Below, one piece after another: positions 35,500 through 48,700 of a DNA stretch of 64,000 bases (position 1 is its first letter; every line of letters starts with the position of its first letter). Source of the stretch: Cunninghamia lanceolata (lineage: Eukaryota > Streptophyta > Pinopsida > Cupressales > Cupressaceae); NCBI GenBank assembly GCA_027924645.1, contig BSBN01000233.1, positions 3,552,501 through 3,616,500 of the forward strand. Direction: 5' to 3'. The position numbers were made by a program, and so were the translations under genes. The notes under the pieces were generated by a model, which saw only the letters and a list, made by a program, of their open reading frames with translations, had not been told where the DNA came from and made no database searches.

Positions 35500-37169
35500 A
35501 GTGAGGATACGTTGTCATTGACCATATCCTAACCTTGAGTATAAGGATTTCTTGTCACTTGGACTGGTTCCATGATCCCTTTTTCATGAAGGCTGATACC
35601 GCCTTGTCCTTTATAGCCCATGTTTTTTACAATCTCTGATCCTTTGCCATAGATTTCTGTTCGTATGGTGGGAGTTTCTTGCTCTGTTTCCTCATCTTTA
35701 TATAGCCATGATGATATGTCTTCGAGCACGTCTTGATCAAGGAGATGTTTCTTCTCAAAGGTAGGTGATGGTTTACATTTGATGACAACTGTATTAGCTT
35801 CTTCTTTCTTTGGGATACCAAACATTTTGGGGTTGGGTAACATGCCCACACAAAAGGTACCGTGCAGGTTGTATTCCCCACATCTCATGTCACTAAGTTT
35901 GATCTTGACCTTGAGCAGTGGAGGTGTTTGGGATGAAGTGGTGGCAATGTTGGTGGGGTCGATGTATGAGGTGGAAGTTGTGGGATTGGCTTTTGTGATG
36001 GCTTTGTTATACAGACAGAAGGTGTGGTCATGGCCTTCCAAGAAATTGTAGTATTGGAAGGGGCAGGGGTTGGCGTAGATAGTTACTTCTGTGCCATTGT
36101 GAGGGAATTTTAGACATTGATGGAATGTAGAGGGGACCGCTTGCATGGCATGGATCCACGGTCGGCTGAGAAGAATGTTGTAGGGGAGATCAAGATCAAG
36201 GACCTGACATTTTGTTTCTATTATCTTTTGTCCCACTTGAATAGGGAGCTTGATAGTACCCTCAGATAGTCATTCAGTGTCATCATACCCTTTGATTGTT
36301 ATGCATTCACTGGTGTCTACAACCACATCTGAGTATCCCAAGTGTTTTAGTAATTTAAGAGTGCACAAGTTTAGGCCAGAGCCACCATCTATTAAGACTC
36401 TCTTGATGATATGCTTGTGGATGCAGACTTCAATGTGTAGGGTGTCATTATGTGAGTTTTCAAATGTGGGAAGATCTTTTTTTGAGAAGGTGAGATGATG
36501 AGGTGTGGCGATATGGCCCAACATGGCTTGGAATTGATTCACATTTAGGTTGGCAAGAACTTGGGTTTCCAAGAGTGCTTTATCAAGGACTTCTTTATGG
36601 AGAGGTGACGTGTGAAGCAACTCAAGTATGGATATTTGTGCAGGGGTCTTTCCTAGATGTTCTAGGAGGTTGTATTGATTGGTAGGTGATGGGCGCATAG
36701 TTGGACAATTGAGTAAGGAGTCTAATGTGGATGTGGGAATTTGATCAGCGGTAGGGGCTATGCGGATGGATACGCAGCCATGATGGGTTGTGATGGCGCA
36801 ATCAGGTGCTTGAGCCCAAATGGTGATTGTGTTGATATGGTTAGATGATGGTTCTATCCGCCCTACGATAGAGTCATAGGATGTGGGAGGTGGGGTGACA
36901 TTGTAGGCTTGATTGGATGATGAGGCTTTGTTATGATTGGGCAATGGATCCTTGTAAGCTCCTAGATTAGCGTTGGGTGATGGTTGAGTGTTTTGCTCAA
37001 GATTGACTTTGTTTTGATCGATGAGGTCTTGTACACAATGCTTTAACTTCATACAATCAACAGTCTTATGGCCTACAATGTGGTGGTAGTTGCAATAATC
37101 ATTTTCATTGTACCACGCAGCTTCGAGCTCACTGTCTTGGTGGGGTTTAACAGGTGGGAGAGTGATCAA
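35500..37169 (-). pseudogene. Tat element protease region with G-patch
   Basis: The aspartic protease motif DGGSGLNLCTL (DGGS at 36379-36390) is preceded by LIDGG-type context (IIKRVLIDGGSG) and followed by LPYNILLSRPWIH. A G-patch-like segment, SEIVKNMGYKGQGGISLHEKG, is encoded at about 35571-35650. The N-terminal part of the block holds a CNYHHIVGHKTVDCMKLK zinc-knuckle-like element (C-x2-H-x4-H-x4-C at about 37040-37085), the end of Gag. One stop (about 36268) separates the two long ORFs. Confidence 0.82.
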
Positions 37170-37232
37170 ACCTTTCTTCAGACATCTATCAAGGATATCC
37201 TCAATTGGTTACCCTAAAGGTGTGAATTGTCT

Positions 37233-39076
37233 TCAAGGTTTGTTTTGTTTCGATTGCCCCCTTGGGATATTTACATTGGTGGCATATGTGTGATTTTGTA
37301 CATGTTGGATGGCTTTCACATCAATGACGCCGTTGTTCAAGGTGTTTTTGTTCTTTTCCCAATAGCGTGACTTTTCGTTTGATTGTGTGTTGTTGTTGTT
37401 TGCATTGGGGACGTTGATATTGAGTTTGTTGTTATTGTTGTTGTTGTTGGATTTGTTGTCATATAATTTGATGGAGCCCTTGGTGATGAGGGCCCTTTCT
37501 ATGGTAGTACCTTTGTCAATGACTTCTTCAAAGGTAGACGCACAAAGGATTTGTAGGTGGAACCCTATTTCTTGATTTAGGTTAGTCACAAATATGGTGA
37601 CTAACTGTTTCTAGGGAATTGGCTAGGGGAGTTTCCTAGCTAAGCTTCTCCACCTCTGCAAGAAGGACGCGAAGGATTCTCCACTCTTTTGTTTTGTGTT
37701 GTAAAGGTCTGTCATAGATATTTCATGTTCAAAATTATAGGAGAAATGATTGACAATTTTTTCCACTAGCTTAGGGAAAGACCTAATGCTCGGGGGAAGA
37801 TGTGTGAACCGCTCAGTGGCTTGACCACAGAGGCTTCTTGGAAATAGTCTCATTAGATATGTATTATTGTTCAAGACTTCTAAGCAAGCGAGGTAGAACT
37901 CCCTAAGATGATCCATAGGGTCTCCCTTTCCCTTGTATTTGTCAAATTTGGCCATTTCAAAATTTTCGGGGAAAGGGGGCATGTATAGTGTCTGATCAAA
38001 TGGATAGGGACAAATATCGTCAAAAGAATAATGCTTGAGTTTTCCCCCAGTTTGTATATCATCTACTTTTTGAATCAAGGCTTGCACAACACTTGTTAGA
38101 TCGGGTGTTGGTGGCGTTTGTGGTGGGTAGGTGTGCTAATTGATGAGGTGTTGGAGATTGGGTGGGGTTTGATGTTGGAAGTTTTGGGAGATCGTGTTTT
38201 GGTATTGTGGGGTGGTGTTTTGGTTGGGTTGTGTGAGATGTTGTTAGTAGGCGTGGATTTGTTGGAGAATATGGGGAGGTATTTGAGGATTGAGATTTTG
38301 TTGTGTTAATGACACTATGGGGTTTTGTAGATATGTGAGATGAGACGGATTGACATAGGATGGGTTGACATTGGATGGATTGACGTGAGATGTATTGATG
38401 TTAGATGTGTTGTAAGGTGGTTGTGAAAAGAATTGTCTCGTGTAGGCTATGGTTTGAGGGTTGAGTGGAGGCACACTTGTGGAGGCACTAGCATGCGTGA
38501 GGTTCCCTTGAATGCCCAAGGTGATTTGTGGAATGGAAGAGTTTACGCGAGTTGTGGTAGTGGATGTGATGATGGGTTGGGAGGTGGTAGGGTTGGAGAC
38601 ACTTGTGGGGATTGTAGATGTGGTAGCATTAGAGCTTGTGGGGGCGGTAGATATGGTGAGAGTTGAGGTTTGAGAGACGATAGGTTGGGTGTTTGATGTA
38701 GATGGTTGGGAAGATGTGGTAGGATTGATGTTAGAGGTGGATGGTTGGACGATGTCGTGTTGTGGGGTGGTTGGGCACCAATTTTGAGGAGGTAGTCAAG
38801 ATATCTATTTGGATATGACCTTAGGACTTTGTCAAGCATGTCCATGTTATCGGTGTCTTTTGTAAAGCTCAAGACATCTAGATCATCTTGGGACATGGTG
38901 GGAACATTTTGTGGTGGTGGTGGTGGTGGTGGTTGCAAGAAATGGAAGAGATTTTCAATGGGATTATATGTTAGGATTTGAAAGACTGAAGGTGGGTTGT
39001 GTGTTTGGTTGATTGGTAGGTTGTTGTCATCGGTATTAGGCATCCCTATGCCCATATATTGTCCAAAATATGCCAT
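37233..39076 (-). pseudogene. Tat element gag, broken
   Basis: Starts at the ATG at 39076 with a Pro-rich leader including a run of eight prolines (GTG repeat at 38914-38935), then shifts frame near 38530. A Pro/Asn/Ser-rich middle part leads to the Gag core (YKGKGDPMDHLREFYLACL, TERFTHLPPSIRSF, KQKSGESFASFLQRW, 37640-37960). A poly-Asn run follows (37393-37450). Stops are mostly TAG. Structural capsid protein of the element; inactive. Confidence 0.85.
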
Positions 39077-42000
39077 TGCTTGATTCTTCTTATGTTGTGA
39101 TCTAGTTATGGGATTGCAAGTGTATGGATTTGATTTTGAGGTGGATGAGAGGGGGATGGAGACCTTAGAGAATCAGGATTGATTTTGTTGGACCCAAAGA
39201 AGATGTGGTAGTGGAATGGAATAAAAGATGAAAGGGTGATTGTAGCATGGTAAAGGATAGATTTTAACTTCGAAGAGATGAATATTCCCAAAAAAGTATC
39301 AATCTAAGGGTGACAAGAGTGGGTGATATTGATCTTTACAAAGTTTTGGACCAAAATGGTAGATGATAGATGAAGTTTGCTTTAGGATGTTTTGATGGAA
39401 GGGATTTTGATGTTGATTTGGATGGTGATATTTTTAGATGAACTAGATGTTTGGTGAGAGATTAGGATGATGTTTTCTGAAAAGGATTTGAAGATTGGCG
39501 GATGATCTTAAGTAAGATCTAGTTTTTTGTTTTGCACAAATGGATGTTTCTCTTTGTTTGGGGTAGACTAATAACCTTACACAAAGAAGGATGATTATTT
39601 TACTTGAAAGGTTGACTAATGACTCTCCAAACAAAATATGATGTAAAAGATGAAATCTAGATCTAGCCTTAGCTCAAAGGGATGATGAGTTTTAGATGTT
39701 GATTGATGGTTTTTTGGTGGGTGTTTGGATTTTTGAAGATTTTGGATCTGTTTTTGATGAGAGAAGCGAAAGGATTTTAGAATGATTTCTTGTAACAAGG
39801 ATGTTTGTTTGGTCCAAAAGGTATGCAAAGATTGATGAATGGATATGAAATTGAGTGGATTATGGATTCTCTAAGGTCAAAATGAAGGTATGATTGGAAA
39901 AATTAGGATGAAATGAGTGGGGTATTGACAGATTTTTGGAAGGTGATTATGGATTATGGCAAAGCAGGTCCTAAAGATCACAATGAAATTTTCTCTAGTT
40001 TCAGGCAAGTCAATCTGCAAATAGCGCCAATCCACAGGTGAAATGGTGCCAAAAGAAGACAGAGATGACACTGAAACAGGTCAGTGTTGGTCGAGGCTCT
40101 GAAAAAGATGGATTTTGATGACATATTTGGATTTGTTTTGATATGAAGTTTGATCAAATGATTTTTATTGTCTCTTGGCAAGTTTCTTGAAAGCACTTTA
40201 AGAAAAATAACACACAATAACCAAGATTTTGTTTGTGAAAAGATGTGTGATTTTCTTAAACAAGCACTTTGCACAACCTAAGGTGAAGATAGGACAGTAT
40301 TTGTTGAATCCCCTAGCTATGCCTATTCAAAGTGGGTAGCTCCAGGATCTTGGTAGCACCGGTTCCCCCTTACAGTGCACTCACTTCTCACGCATACCAA
40401 GATCCAGGTTTCCATGAAGGCTTCTCCCTCACCAAACCTTAAGATTGTCCCTACTACCTCGGCTAAAAACCGCATCAATCAGGGCCGCTTCAAAGGTTAC
40501 CCTTCTGCTTCAACAAATAGAAGGTTTTTGGTTTACAAAAATAAAGGTTCGTAGTAAGTGCATTCGTTCAGGTGGCCATAAGTACGGCAGCACTATTCTT
40601 TATTATGGAGTCTCCCAACCTCCAAGGGTTATGCCTTGGAGGGTTTTGGGGGAGGTTGGTTGTCGGTATGACACAACAACACCTATTGCTTATGGCTTTC
40701 ATCACAAACACATTATTTATATTGCGGTTCGAAAGAGCTTGGCTTTAGCTTGTTGTCACTTGGGTCGTTCCCACCTTTCGAAGTGGGGTGGCAAGCCCTT
40801 TAAAGGATTATCAAAAGCAACACAACCACAAAAATACTTTTGATCCCCAAGTTCATACAAGGATGCGAGGGGAGAGCATACATATATTTTGTGCTTGTGT
40901 CACACTAAACAAGGTTTATTTTTAGTTCTTTGGATTATGTTGGGGGTGATTTATGCAAGTGTTATTGAGAAGCTTTTGATTCCCAAGATCACCAATGGTG
41001 TGAGGGAAGAGCATACACTTTTCACCACACAAACATCATCAAGAAAACACTTCACACAATTTGATTTGTTTTCTTGTTTAGATGAGTGAAAAATGCATAT
41101 TGTTGTCCTTTTTAATCTGATGAGTTATGATGCACTTTGTGGTTCTTTTTAAACATAAAATTGAAATGTTTGTAGATTTGTTGGCAAACACTTGTTAATT
41201 TTAGAGCACCTAAATTCAAATGTTTTCTAAGCTAAGGCACACAAAGATTTGTTTGTTGTTTGTTGTTGTTGATCAATTTTAGTGTACCAAATTGAAATGT
41301 TTGTTTATGCTAACACACAAGGGTTCTTTTTAAGCACCAATTGAAGTGTTCATTTTAAACTAAAGATAAAAACCTTGCAAGAACTTGTTAGTGGCTGTAG
41401 AATGATGGTGATGACCTGCAAACATCTTATCAGTCCCTGCATAGAACCCAAGGTTAACTTGCAAAAATAGTGCTAAAACAGATACCAAATGGCACCACTC
41501 TAGGATGCAATGGCGCTACTGACAGAAACTGACCTAAATCCTAACCTCCCTGGACAATAGTGCTGATATACACACAAATAGTGCTGATTTACAACATAGC
41601 ATTAAAATGAGATACAGACTGTGCCAAAGAAGAATATAGCGCTAAAATAGATTACAAAAGGCACTAAAATAGATAATAGTGCTAATATGTTGGTAACAAA
41701 GCGCCACTATGCGTGCGACTGATTGGTCTGGTCAACAGTTGAAAATAGCACCGCTCTGGGTGTTCATAGCACTGATATGAGGTTGAACTTGTTAGGCCTG
41801 CAAAATAGAGGTCTTCCTAACAAAAATAGAGGGTTAGACTGCAAAGAAAGGGGTCTTGTTAGTCTTGTTAGCCTAATGAATGGAAACCAAGACAAAATGA
41901 AAGCCAAAATGTGTGTTTGGTTCTTGAGAAAATTTTAACATGACCTCCCCCTCTTCGTTCAAGACACCTGCAAAAATAGAGAGCAGATAACCTAGGAAAA

Positions 42001-42200
42001 CAACATGAAGACCAAAAACCAAATGGATGTGTGAGTGAAAGTTAAGAGAGAAAATGTTGTGTCAAATAGCACTAAAACATCAGATAGTGCTAAAATATGC
42101 CACAAATAGTGCCACTGTGCAGGTAGATAGCACCACACCCGTAAAAGCACGTCTCAAACAACAAAACTCACAAAAAGATGATTAATTTAGACCTTGCAGA
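39077..42200 (-). other. 3.1-kb leader of the Tat element
   Basis: Sequence between primer-binding site and gag. It holds a 132-codon plus-strand ORF (40445-40843) without a recognisable domain, in a block (40290-40830) of more balanced composition than its surroundings. GGCGCTA/AATAGTGCTAA motif repeats occupy 41460-41760 and 42060-42140. The rest is AT-rich and non-coding. Such long leaders occur in Tat and Ogre elements. Confidence 0.6.
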
Positions 42201-42218
42201 TCCCACCGGGCGTGCCAA
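42201..42218 (-). other. primer-binding site of the Tat element
   Basis: On the minus strand, TTGGCACGCCCGGTGGGA directly follows the LTR end. It differs from the initiator-Met type used by the other elements here. I do not name the tRNA with confidence. Confidence 0.75.
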
Positions 42219-43291
42219 TGTAGATTAGTGATCTCAAAATGAAGGTAGAAAACATAAAACAAGTGCATAAACAAGCATTATACCTCTCACAATGAGTCAC
42301 AAATCCTTGCTAGGGTGGAAGGAGTTGCACCCAAACTCCTTAGATTGTACCCTAGATAATGAATTCAAATGTGAAATGCTCTCTCAAATGCAACTCACAA
42401 GCTAGCTCAAGAGATTTTTGCGCATGGTAACATTACTTAAAAATATGATCCTCAAATGGGTTGGAGGATGTTGTATTTATAGATATTTTGGAGAGATTTT
42501 GATCCAAGGGTTGGGATTGATTTGGGAGATCAATGGTGGAAGATGAAGATGATGTGGAGGGCCCAGATTTCATCTTGGAGGAATGGAGGGCTAGGAATAA
42601 AGATGAATTTTAAATTCATCTTGGGAAAGGGGTGGAGTTAATAAGGTTGGGTGAGATGGAATATTTGTGAATTAAAAATTCACATGGGGAAGGGTAAAAT
42701 GAATTAAAAATTTAGTTGGGGATGAGTGGATATAAATGACGTATTGCATGGGTAAGGGGTGTAAGAGGTATTAAATGTGATGTTGGACATATTTTTATAA
42801 AAAAATGACTTATGTGAGATATATTTCAATTTTTTTATTTCAAGGATGTGGGGAAGGGTGTTAAGATAGGTTTGACCACTTGAATGGGAGGTTAAGATTA
42901 ATTTAAATAAGGTTTTATTTAATTAATCCTAAGGCTAGGATGAGATAGGCTAGGATAGGTAATTAAATAATGACTATTTAATTACCTAGGGTAGGGATAG
43001 GTCAATTAATAGGCTGAATTAATTAGTTAAACATGATTTAGCTAATTAATTAGATTTAGTGAGGGAGAAATTGACCAAATAATTATTGCATATTTATTTA
43101 ATCAATTGGCTAAAGTTGAACTATTGAATTAATAGAATTAATCCAATTGTTGGGGACAAAATGATAAAAATTTAAGTGATGAAGGGACAATTAATTAAAT
43201 ACAAATTTAATTAATTGATTAGAAGAGGAATTAGTATGTTTAGGGATGTCAGGACTTAGTTTGATGATGAAGACATTTTTAGGTGTCTACA
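42219..43291 (-). repeat. Tat element 5' LTR
   Basis: 1073 bp, colinear with 17722-18791. The adjacent primer-binding site identifies it as the 5' LTR on the minus strand. ATATT follows at 43292. Confidence 0.95.
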
Positions 43292-44066
43292 ATATTGTAC
43301 AAAAATAGTCTAGTCTAAGTGCTTAGGCACACATGGGCCCTTCATTGATCAAATCAGGAAAACTAAGAACCTCAAAAGGTACATAAACCCCAAGATACAC
43401 TTCCCACACCTAGATGGGTCTACTCATGCTACTTGGAAGTTACAACTTGGCATTTAAAGGAGATTCGATCACTCAAGAAAGTGCATGTTAACAACTTCAT
43501 TTCAACATAAAAACATACACCAAGTGAATGATTTCTAAATAGACTAATTGCAATATTATACCATGAGAAATAATTCATACCTACTAAAGTTAAATACAAA
43601 TATAGCAAAGGATGCTTTTGATCAATTGACTTAAATCTGTGAATCAAGAAATGACTTAATTTAGTAGATCTGATACATACAGTTTACACATAAAATTAAA
43701 TTATTTTCAAAATATCTAGATACATCATACATGTTGAATTATACTTACAATTTAACCTTATATAAAACTCTATAGTTGCCTTAGGATGGCCATGTTGAAC
43801 CTATCAACATACAATTTCTTGCTTCTGACTTGTTGAGCTCGCTTATCCTCATGTAGATCTAAAACTGGTTAAACAAGGCCATCCGAATGCAACTATAGCT
43901 CGGTATAAATAAGGTTTTGCAAGTATAATTCAACACATAATTGTCTATTTCAAACAATTTAATTTTACGTGTAGACTGTCATCTACTAGAATTGTTTTTG
44001 AAATTATACCGACCTATATCTAGTTGCATTAGGATGGCCATGTTGAACCAATTCTCTACAACTAAT

Positions 44067-45440
44067 TGTTGGATTTAGGATAGACAACTGAGAGGGGGGG
44101 TGAATCAGTTGTTCAAAACTTTCTTTCCTATCAATCACTTAAATCCTTTTCTTAATTTAGCAGCATAATGATAAATCAATCATGCAAACATAATGCAATA
44201 ATTCAAGAGCAGAAACACATTAACACATAAGACACCAAGATTTTTGATGTGGAAAACCTGGTTAAGGGAAAAACTACGGGGTGACTAACCCAAGATTGTA
44301 TTCTCTATTAGAAGAATAGAAAGAACAAAATGGCACATGCCAATTGGGGCTCACTGCCTAAGAACACTGCTCACAAGAGGCCCATTGCTTACAAGAGACA
44401 CACTGTCTACAGAAAAATAAGTATTACATACTTGAACTGAAGAATAGCATCTTCACCATGCTTGAGTTAGTTCCATTAAGCTCAATACTTATGCTATGTC
44501 TTTTGGTCTACTCCTCTCTACCACACTCTCATCTCCACTAGATGCAATTGAAATGACTTTACAACTCCTTATTTATACAAGACATCAACTTAGGGAGAAT
44601 CATCCAAGTCGGCATACATTACAGAGAAAATACATAAATACAACATAACTAATTACAAAAGACTTCACGTGGATCAACACACTATTGGCCACAAATATCT
44701 GAGGCTTTAATATTCCTTTAGGAACACACCATTCTCCATAGAACATCTTTAAGATCATCTGTAGGATGTGTAACTCATCCGGTCGGCCAGACTTAGGAAG
44801 AACATCATCATCCCAAGTAATTCTTCAATTATGAGCTCAATCTTCATGCAGACCATCAACATAAATTGGACACAATCCAAGGACCTCCACAAGCTTGCCT
44901 GAATCACCAAGAACATCCACACTACTCATGCTTACTGAAATCATTCTCTCCTTCATCTGGAACCTCAAGAACATAGTTTGTCATCACTGTCATATTGGAA
45001 TAGATGCTTGCTAACCTCCAGACCATGAACCAATTGAGTTGTCACTTCTCATTGACTTCCTAAACACTCCACCAAATTTGTAGAATAGGATATTACATTT
45101 TCAGATCTCACCAGACCTATCTATGTCACTCTATCAACTTTGAACATCTGCCAGAACCGGTTTTACTTAAGTGGCCATAACTTCTTAAGATCTCCATGCA
45201 GACCTCTGAAATCTTTACTAGATCATCTTAAGACACATATCTACAAACCCTTTGAAGTACATCCTCTGATCTTCTTCTTAACTGGGATCTTTACCTCACT
45301 GTCTTCACTATTCTTCTTAGTTCCTAATAAGACTAATTTTCTCAATATCCTCAGTAAACATCTCATCCAATCCTTATCATTAATGCAACAATAGTATGTT
45401 GACATCAATGACAACACCGGTTAGTCCCATACTTGCAACA
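44067..45440 (-). repeat. copia 3' LTR
   Basis: 1374 bp; plus-strand start TGTTGGATTTAGG, end ACTTGCAACA. The polypurine tract adjoins at 45441. Confidence 0.95.
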
Positions 45441-45452
45441 ATCTCCCCTTTT
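45441..45452 (-). other. copia polypurine tract
   Basis: Minus strand AAAAGGGGAGAT directly before the LTR start TGTTGCAAG. Confidence 0.85.
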
Positions 45453-45766
45453 GTCATTGATGGTAACATATGATGTGAAAAACTATTTTGACCATCAAGA
45501 CAAGAACATCTCCTCACTGTCACAACTCCCCTTATCAAAAACAACCATTCACATGTCTTTTCTTCCTTTTTTGCTCCCCCTTTGATCAGTAATTACTTAT
45601 TTTTTACATGTCTTCTCTCCCCCTTTGACATCAATGGCAAAGCACGTATACTTGCATCAATTCAGAATCATACCATCTACTCCCCCTGAGTAGTAGCTTC
45701 CCATCATCAATTCAGACCACAAAATGTAACTGTGAGATCCACCAGACTGATGCACATTAGTGCACT

Positions 45767-48700
45767 TTAATTCAGAACTGGAGGGGTAATAACCCCTAAC
45801 TTCTCCCTGAGATACTCAAAAGAGTCCTTAGGTAGAGGTTTAGTAAAAATATCTACAGTCTAATCCTTGAAAGGCACAAACTCCAATCTGACTTCATTCT
45901 TGTTCACTTGCTCTCTCAAAAAGTGAAACTTGATGGATATATGTTTAGTCTTTGAATGCAACACCAGATTTTTTGATATGTTAATTGCACTTGAATTATC
46001 ACAGAAGATTGTGATAGGTTATTCATACTCCACTCTAATATCTCTTAGCATTTGCTTCATCCACAATACTTGAGTGCAACTACCTGCTACTGCAATATAT
46101 TCTACTTCCACAGTGGACAGAGATATTACCTCTTGTTTCTTGCTCAGCCAAGAAACCAATCTCTTCCCTAAAAAGAATGCTCCACCACTAGTACTCTTCC
46201 AGTCATCCACATCTCTTGCCCAATCCACATCTATATATTCATGAAGAGAAAAATCATGATCTCTGGAATACCACGATCCATACTCAACTATCCCTTTTAG
46301 ATATCTAAAAATCCTCTTGATTGCCATGACATGAGATTCTCTAGGATCAGCTTGGAATCTAGCAACAAGACCAACAACATTCATAATGTCAGGTCTAGTT
46401 TGAGTGAGATACAATAGTCCTCCAATCATTGACCTGTACTTTTTCTGATCAACCTTAGGAGAGTCATCATTTTTGCTCAATTTACATCCAGTTGCCATGG
46501 GAGTATTCATTGGTTTTGAGTCTTCCATCCCAAATTTCTTCAACATATCTTTCACATATTTGGTCTGAGAAATGAAGATTCCTTTCTTTGTTTGAGTGAC
46601 TTGCAGACCCAAGAAGAAATTCATTTCCCCAAACATGGATGTCTCAAATTCACTTTTCATTTGATTTGCAAAAGTTTTGCACATACTATCTCTTCCTCCA
46701 AAAATTATATCATCAACAAACACTTCAACAATCAAGATATTTTCATGATCAATTTTGAAATACAAATTACTGCCAGCAGTACCTTTATTGAAACCAATCT
46801 TCAAAAGATGCTTATCCAATCTTTCATACCATGCTCTTGGGGCTTTCCTGAGTCCATACAGTGCTTTCTTCAATTTGTAGACCATATCACCATGATCAGA
46901 CAATTGAAAAGCATCCAGTTGCTCAATGTAAACTTCTTCTTCCAAGTCACCATTCAGGAGGGCAGACTTGACATCCATCTGATATACATTGAAATCTTTG
47001 AAGGCAGTAAAGGCAAGAAATAATCTGACTGCTTCAATCCTTGCCATCGGAGCAAAAGTTTCTTCAAAATCAACTCCTTCTACTTGAGAGTAGCCCTTGT
47101 AGACCAATCTGGGTTTGTTTTTGACTACTTCACCATTTTCATTTAGTTTATTCTGGAAGACTGACTTGGTTCCAATCACATTCTTGTTTTTTGGTCTGGG
47201 AACAAGATCCCATGTGTGGTTTTTCTCAATTTGCATTAGCTCTTCCTCCATTACTTTAGTCCAGTTTTCATCATTGCAAGCTTCATTCACTATCTTTGGT
47301 TCAATCTTTGAAATCAAACAATATTCTTCTGAATCTTGAGCAATCTTTCTTCTTGTTTGAACACCTTTGCTTTTATCACCTATGATTTGATCTTCAGAGT
47401 GATTCAGTCTTACATACCTAGGAATTTTGAGAATTTCTTGCACTTCTGATTCTTGAACAGGTTTATTCAAACTTATCTCTTCTTCCTGATTCACCGTATC
47501 AGTCTGAATCTGAATTTCAGAAGGGGCTTGAACTTCTTGAACAAAAACATCATTCTGATCATCTTCATCATATTCATAAAACCTTGAGGGTTTTTCAATA
47601 CCTTCATCAACCTTCACATTTGTACTTTCTACAATCTTCCTCAATCTCTTGTTATAACAGTGGTAAGCTTTGCTTTGAGTAGAATAACCCAAGAATATTT
47701 CTTTATCACTTCTAGCATCAAATTTGCCTAGATCTTCATCTCTTTTAATGTAACATTTGCTACCCAAGACTCTGAAATACCTCACAGTGGGAGTGATGCC
47801 AAACCAAAGTTCATAAGGAGTCGTACCGATATTTCTTCTGATTTGTACTCAATTGAGAATATAGATTGCAGTGCTTACAACTTCTCTCCAATAGATATGA
47901 GGAACGTTTTATTACATCATCATGGTTCTAGATGCTTCCTGGATGGTCTGGTTCTTTCTCTCCACTACTCCATTCTACTGTGGAGTCCTAGGAGCAGACA
48001 ACTGTCTTTTTATCCCATGTTTCTCACAGAATTCTATGAACTCACTGGATGTGAATTCTCCACCTCTATCAAACCTCAGACATTTTAATTTTAATCCAGT
48101 TTCATTCTCTACCATAGCCTTGAATATTTTGAATTTCTCAAGAGCTTCTGATTTCTCTTTCAGAAAAGTCACCCACATCATTCGAGAATGGTCATCAATT
48201 AATAACATGAAGTATCTATCACCTTGAACACTCTTGATTCTTTCCGGACCACATAGGTCAGTATGAACTAAGTCCAATAATCTGGTAGAAGATTGTTCCT
48301 TGCTTTTGAATGAGACTCTGCTTTGTTTACCCAACTAACATTCTTTGCACAAACTATTGGTAGGTTTTACCAATATTGGAAGATCTCTTACAGCCTGAGT
48401 GTTGCTTATCTTGAAAACATTATCAAAATTTACATGACACATTCTCCTATGCCATAACCAGCTCTAATCAATTTAAACAAATAAACAACTTTTACTAGTA
48501 CCAACCAAGTGGAAGATATTACCTTTTGTTTGAGTACCGGATGTAATCTCTATTCCAGACCTTTCAAAGATCTTGCATTTTCCATTCTTGAATCGGAGAT
48601 CAAAGCCTTTGTCCACCAATTGTCCAACACTGAGAAGATTGTGCTCCAGACCTTCAACATATAGTACATTACTGGTTTTGTTCTTTCCATCAAAAGAAAT

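Larger units (their letters stand above)
17722..43291 (-). mobile_element. giant Tat-lineage Ty3/gypsy retrotransposon (25.6 kb with nested element)
   Basis: LTRs are 17722-18791 and 42219-43291, both starting TGTAGATTAG and ending GGTGTCTACA on the plus strand. The 5-bp duplication ATATT flanks both ends, and a paralogous repeat unit at about 51685 shows the empty site. Primer-binding site, gag, protease with G-patch, RT, RNase H, archaeal-type RNase H and integrase all read on the minus strand from 39076 down to about 31690. The 3' region (18792-31690) holds an antisense plant-mobile-domain ORF and a nested gag-only element. Emptied, it is about 18.7 kb. Dual RNase H and a long 3' region are hallmarks of Tat/Ogre/Retand elements. 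All ORFs are broken. Confidence 0.92.

Noticed and set aside
32335..37169. Endogenous pararetrovirus (caulimovirid) as the source of RT and RNase H
   Set aside because: Flanking LTRs, primer-binding site, integrase and dual RNase H identify a Tat gypsy element; no movement protein or coat protein.
46019..47785. 588-codon uninterrupted copia ORF suggesting an active element
   Set aside because: It covers only part of integrase plus RT; the same polyprotein frame has about ten stops upstream and downstream in gag, protease, integrase and RNase H.
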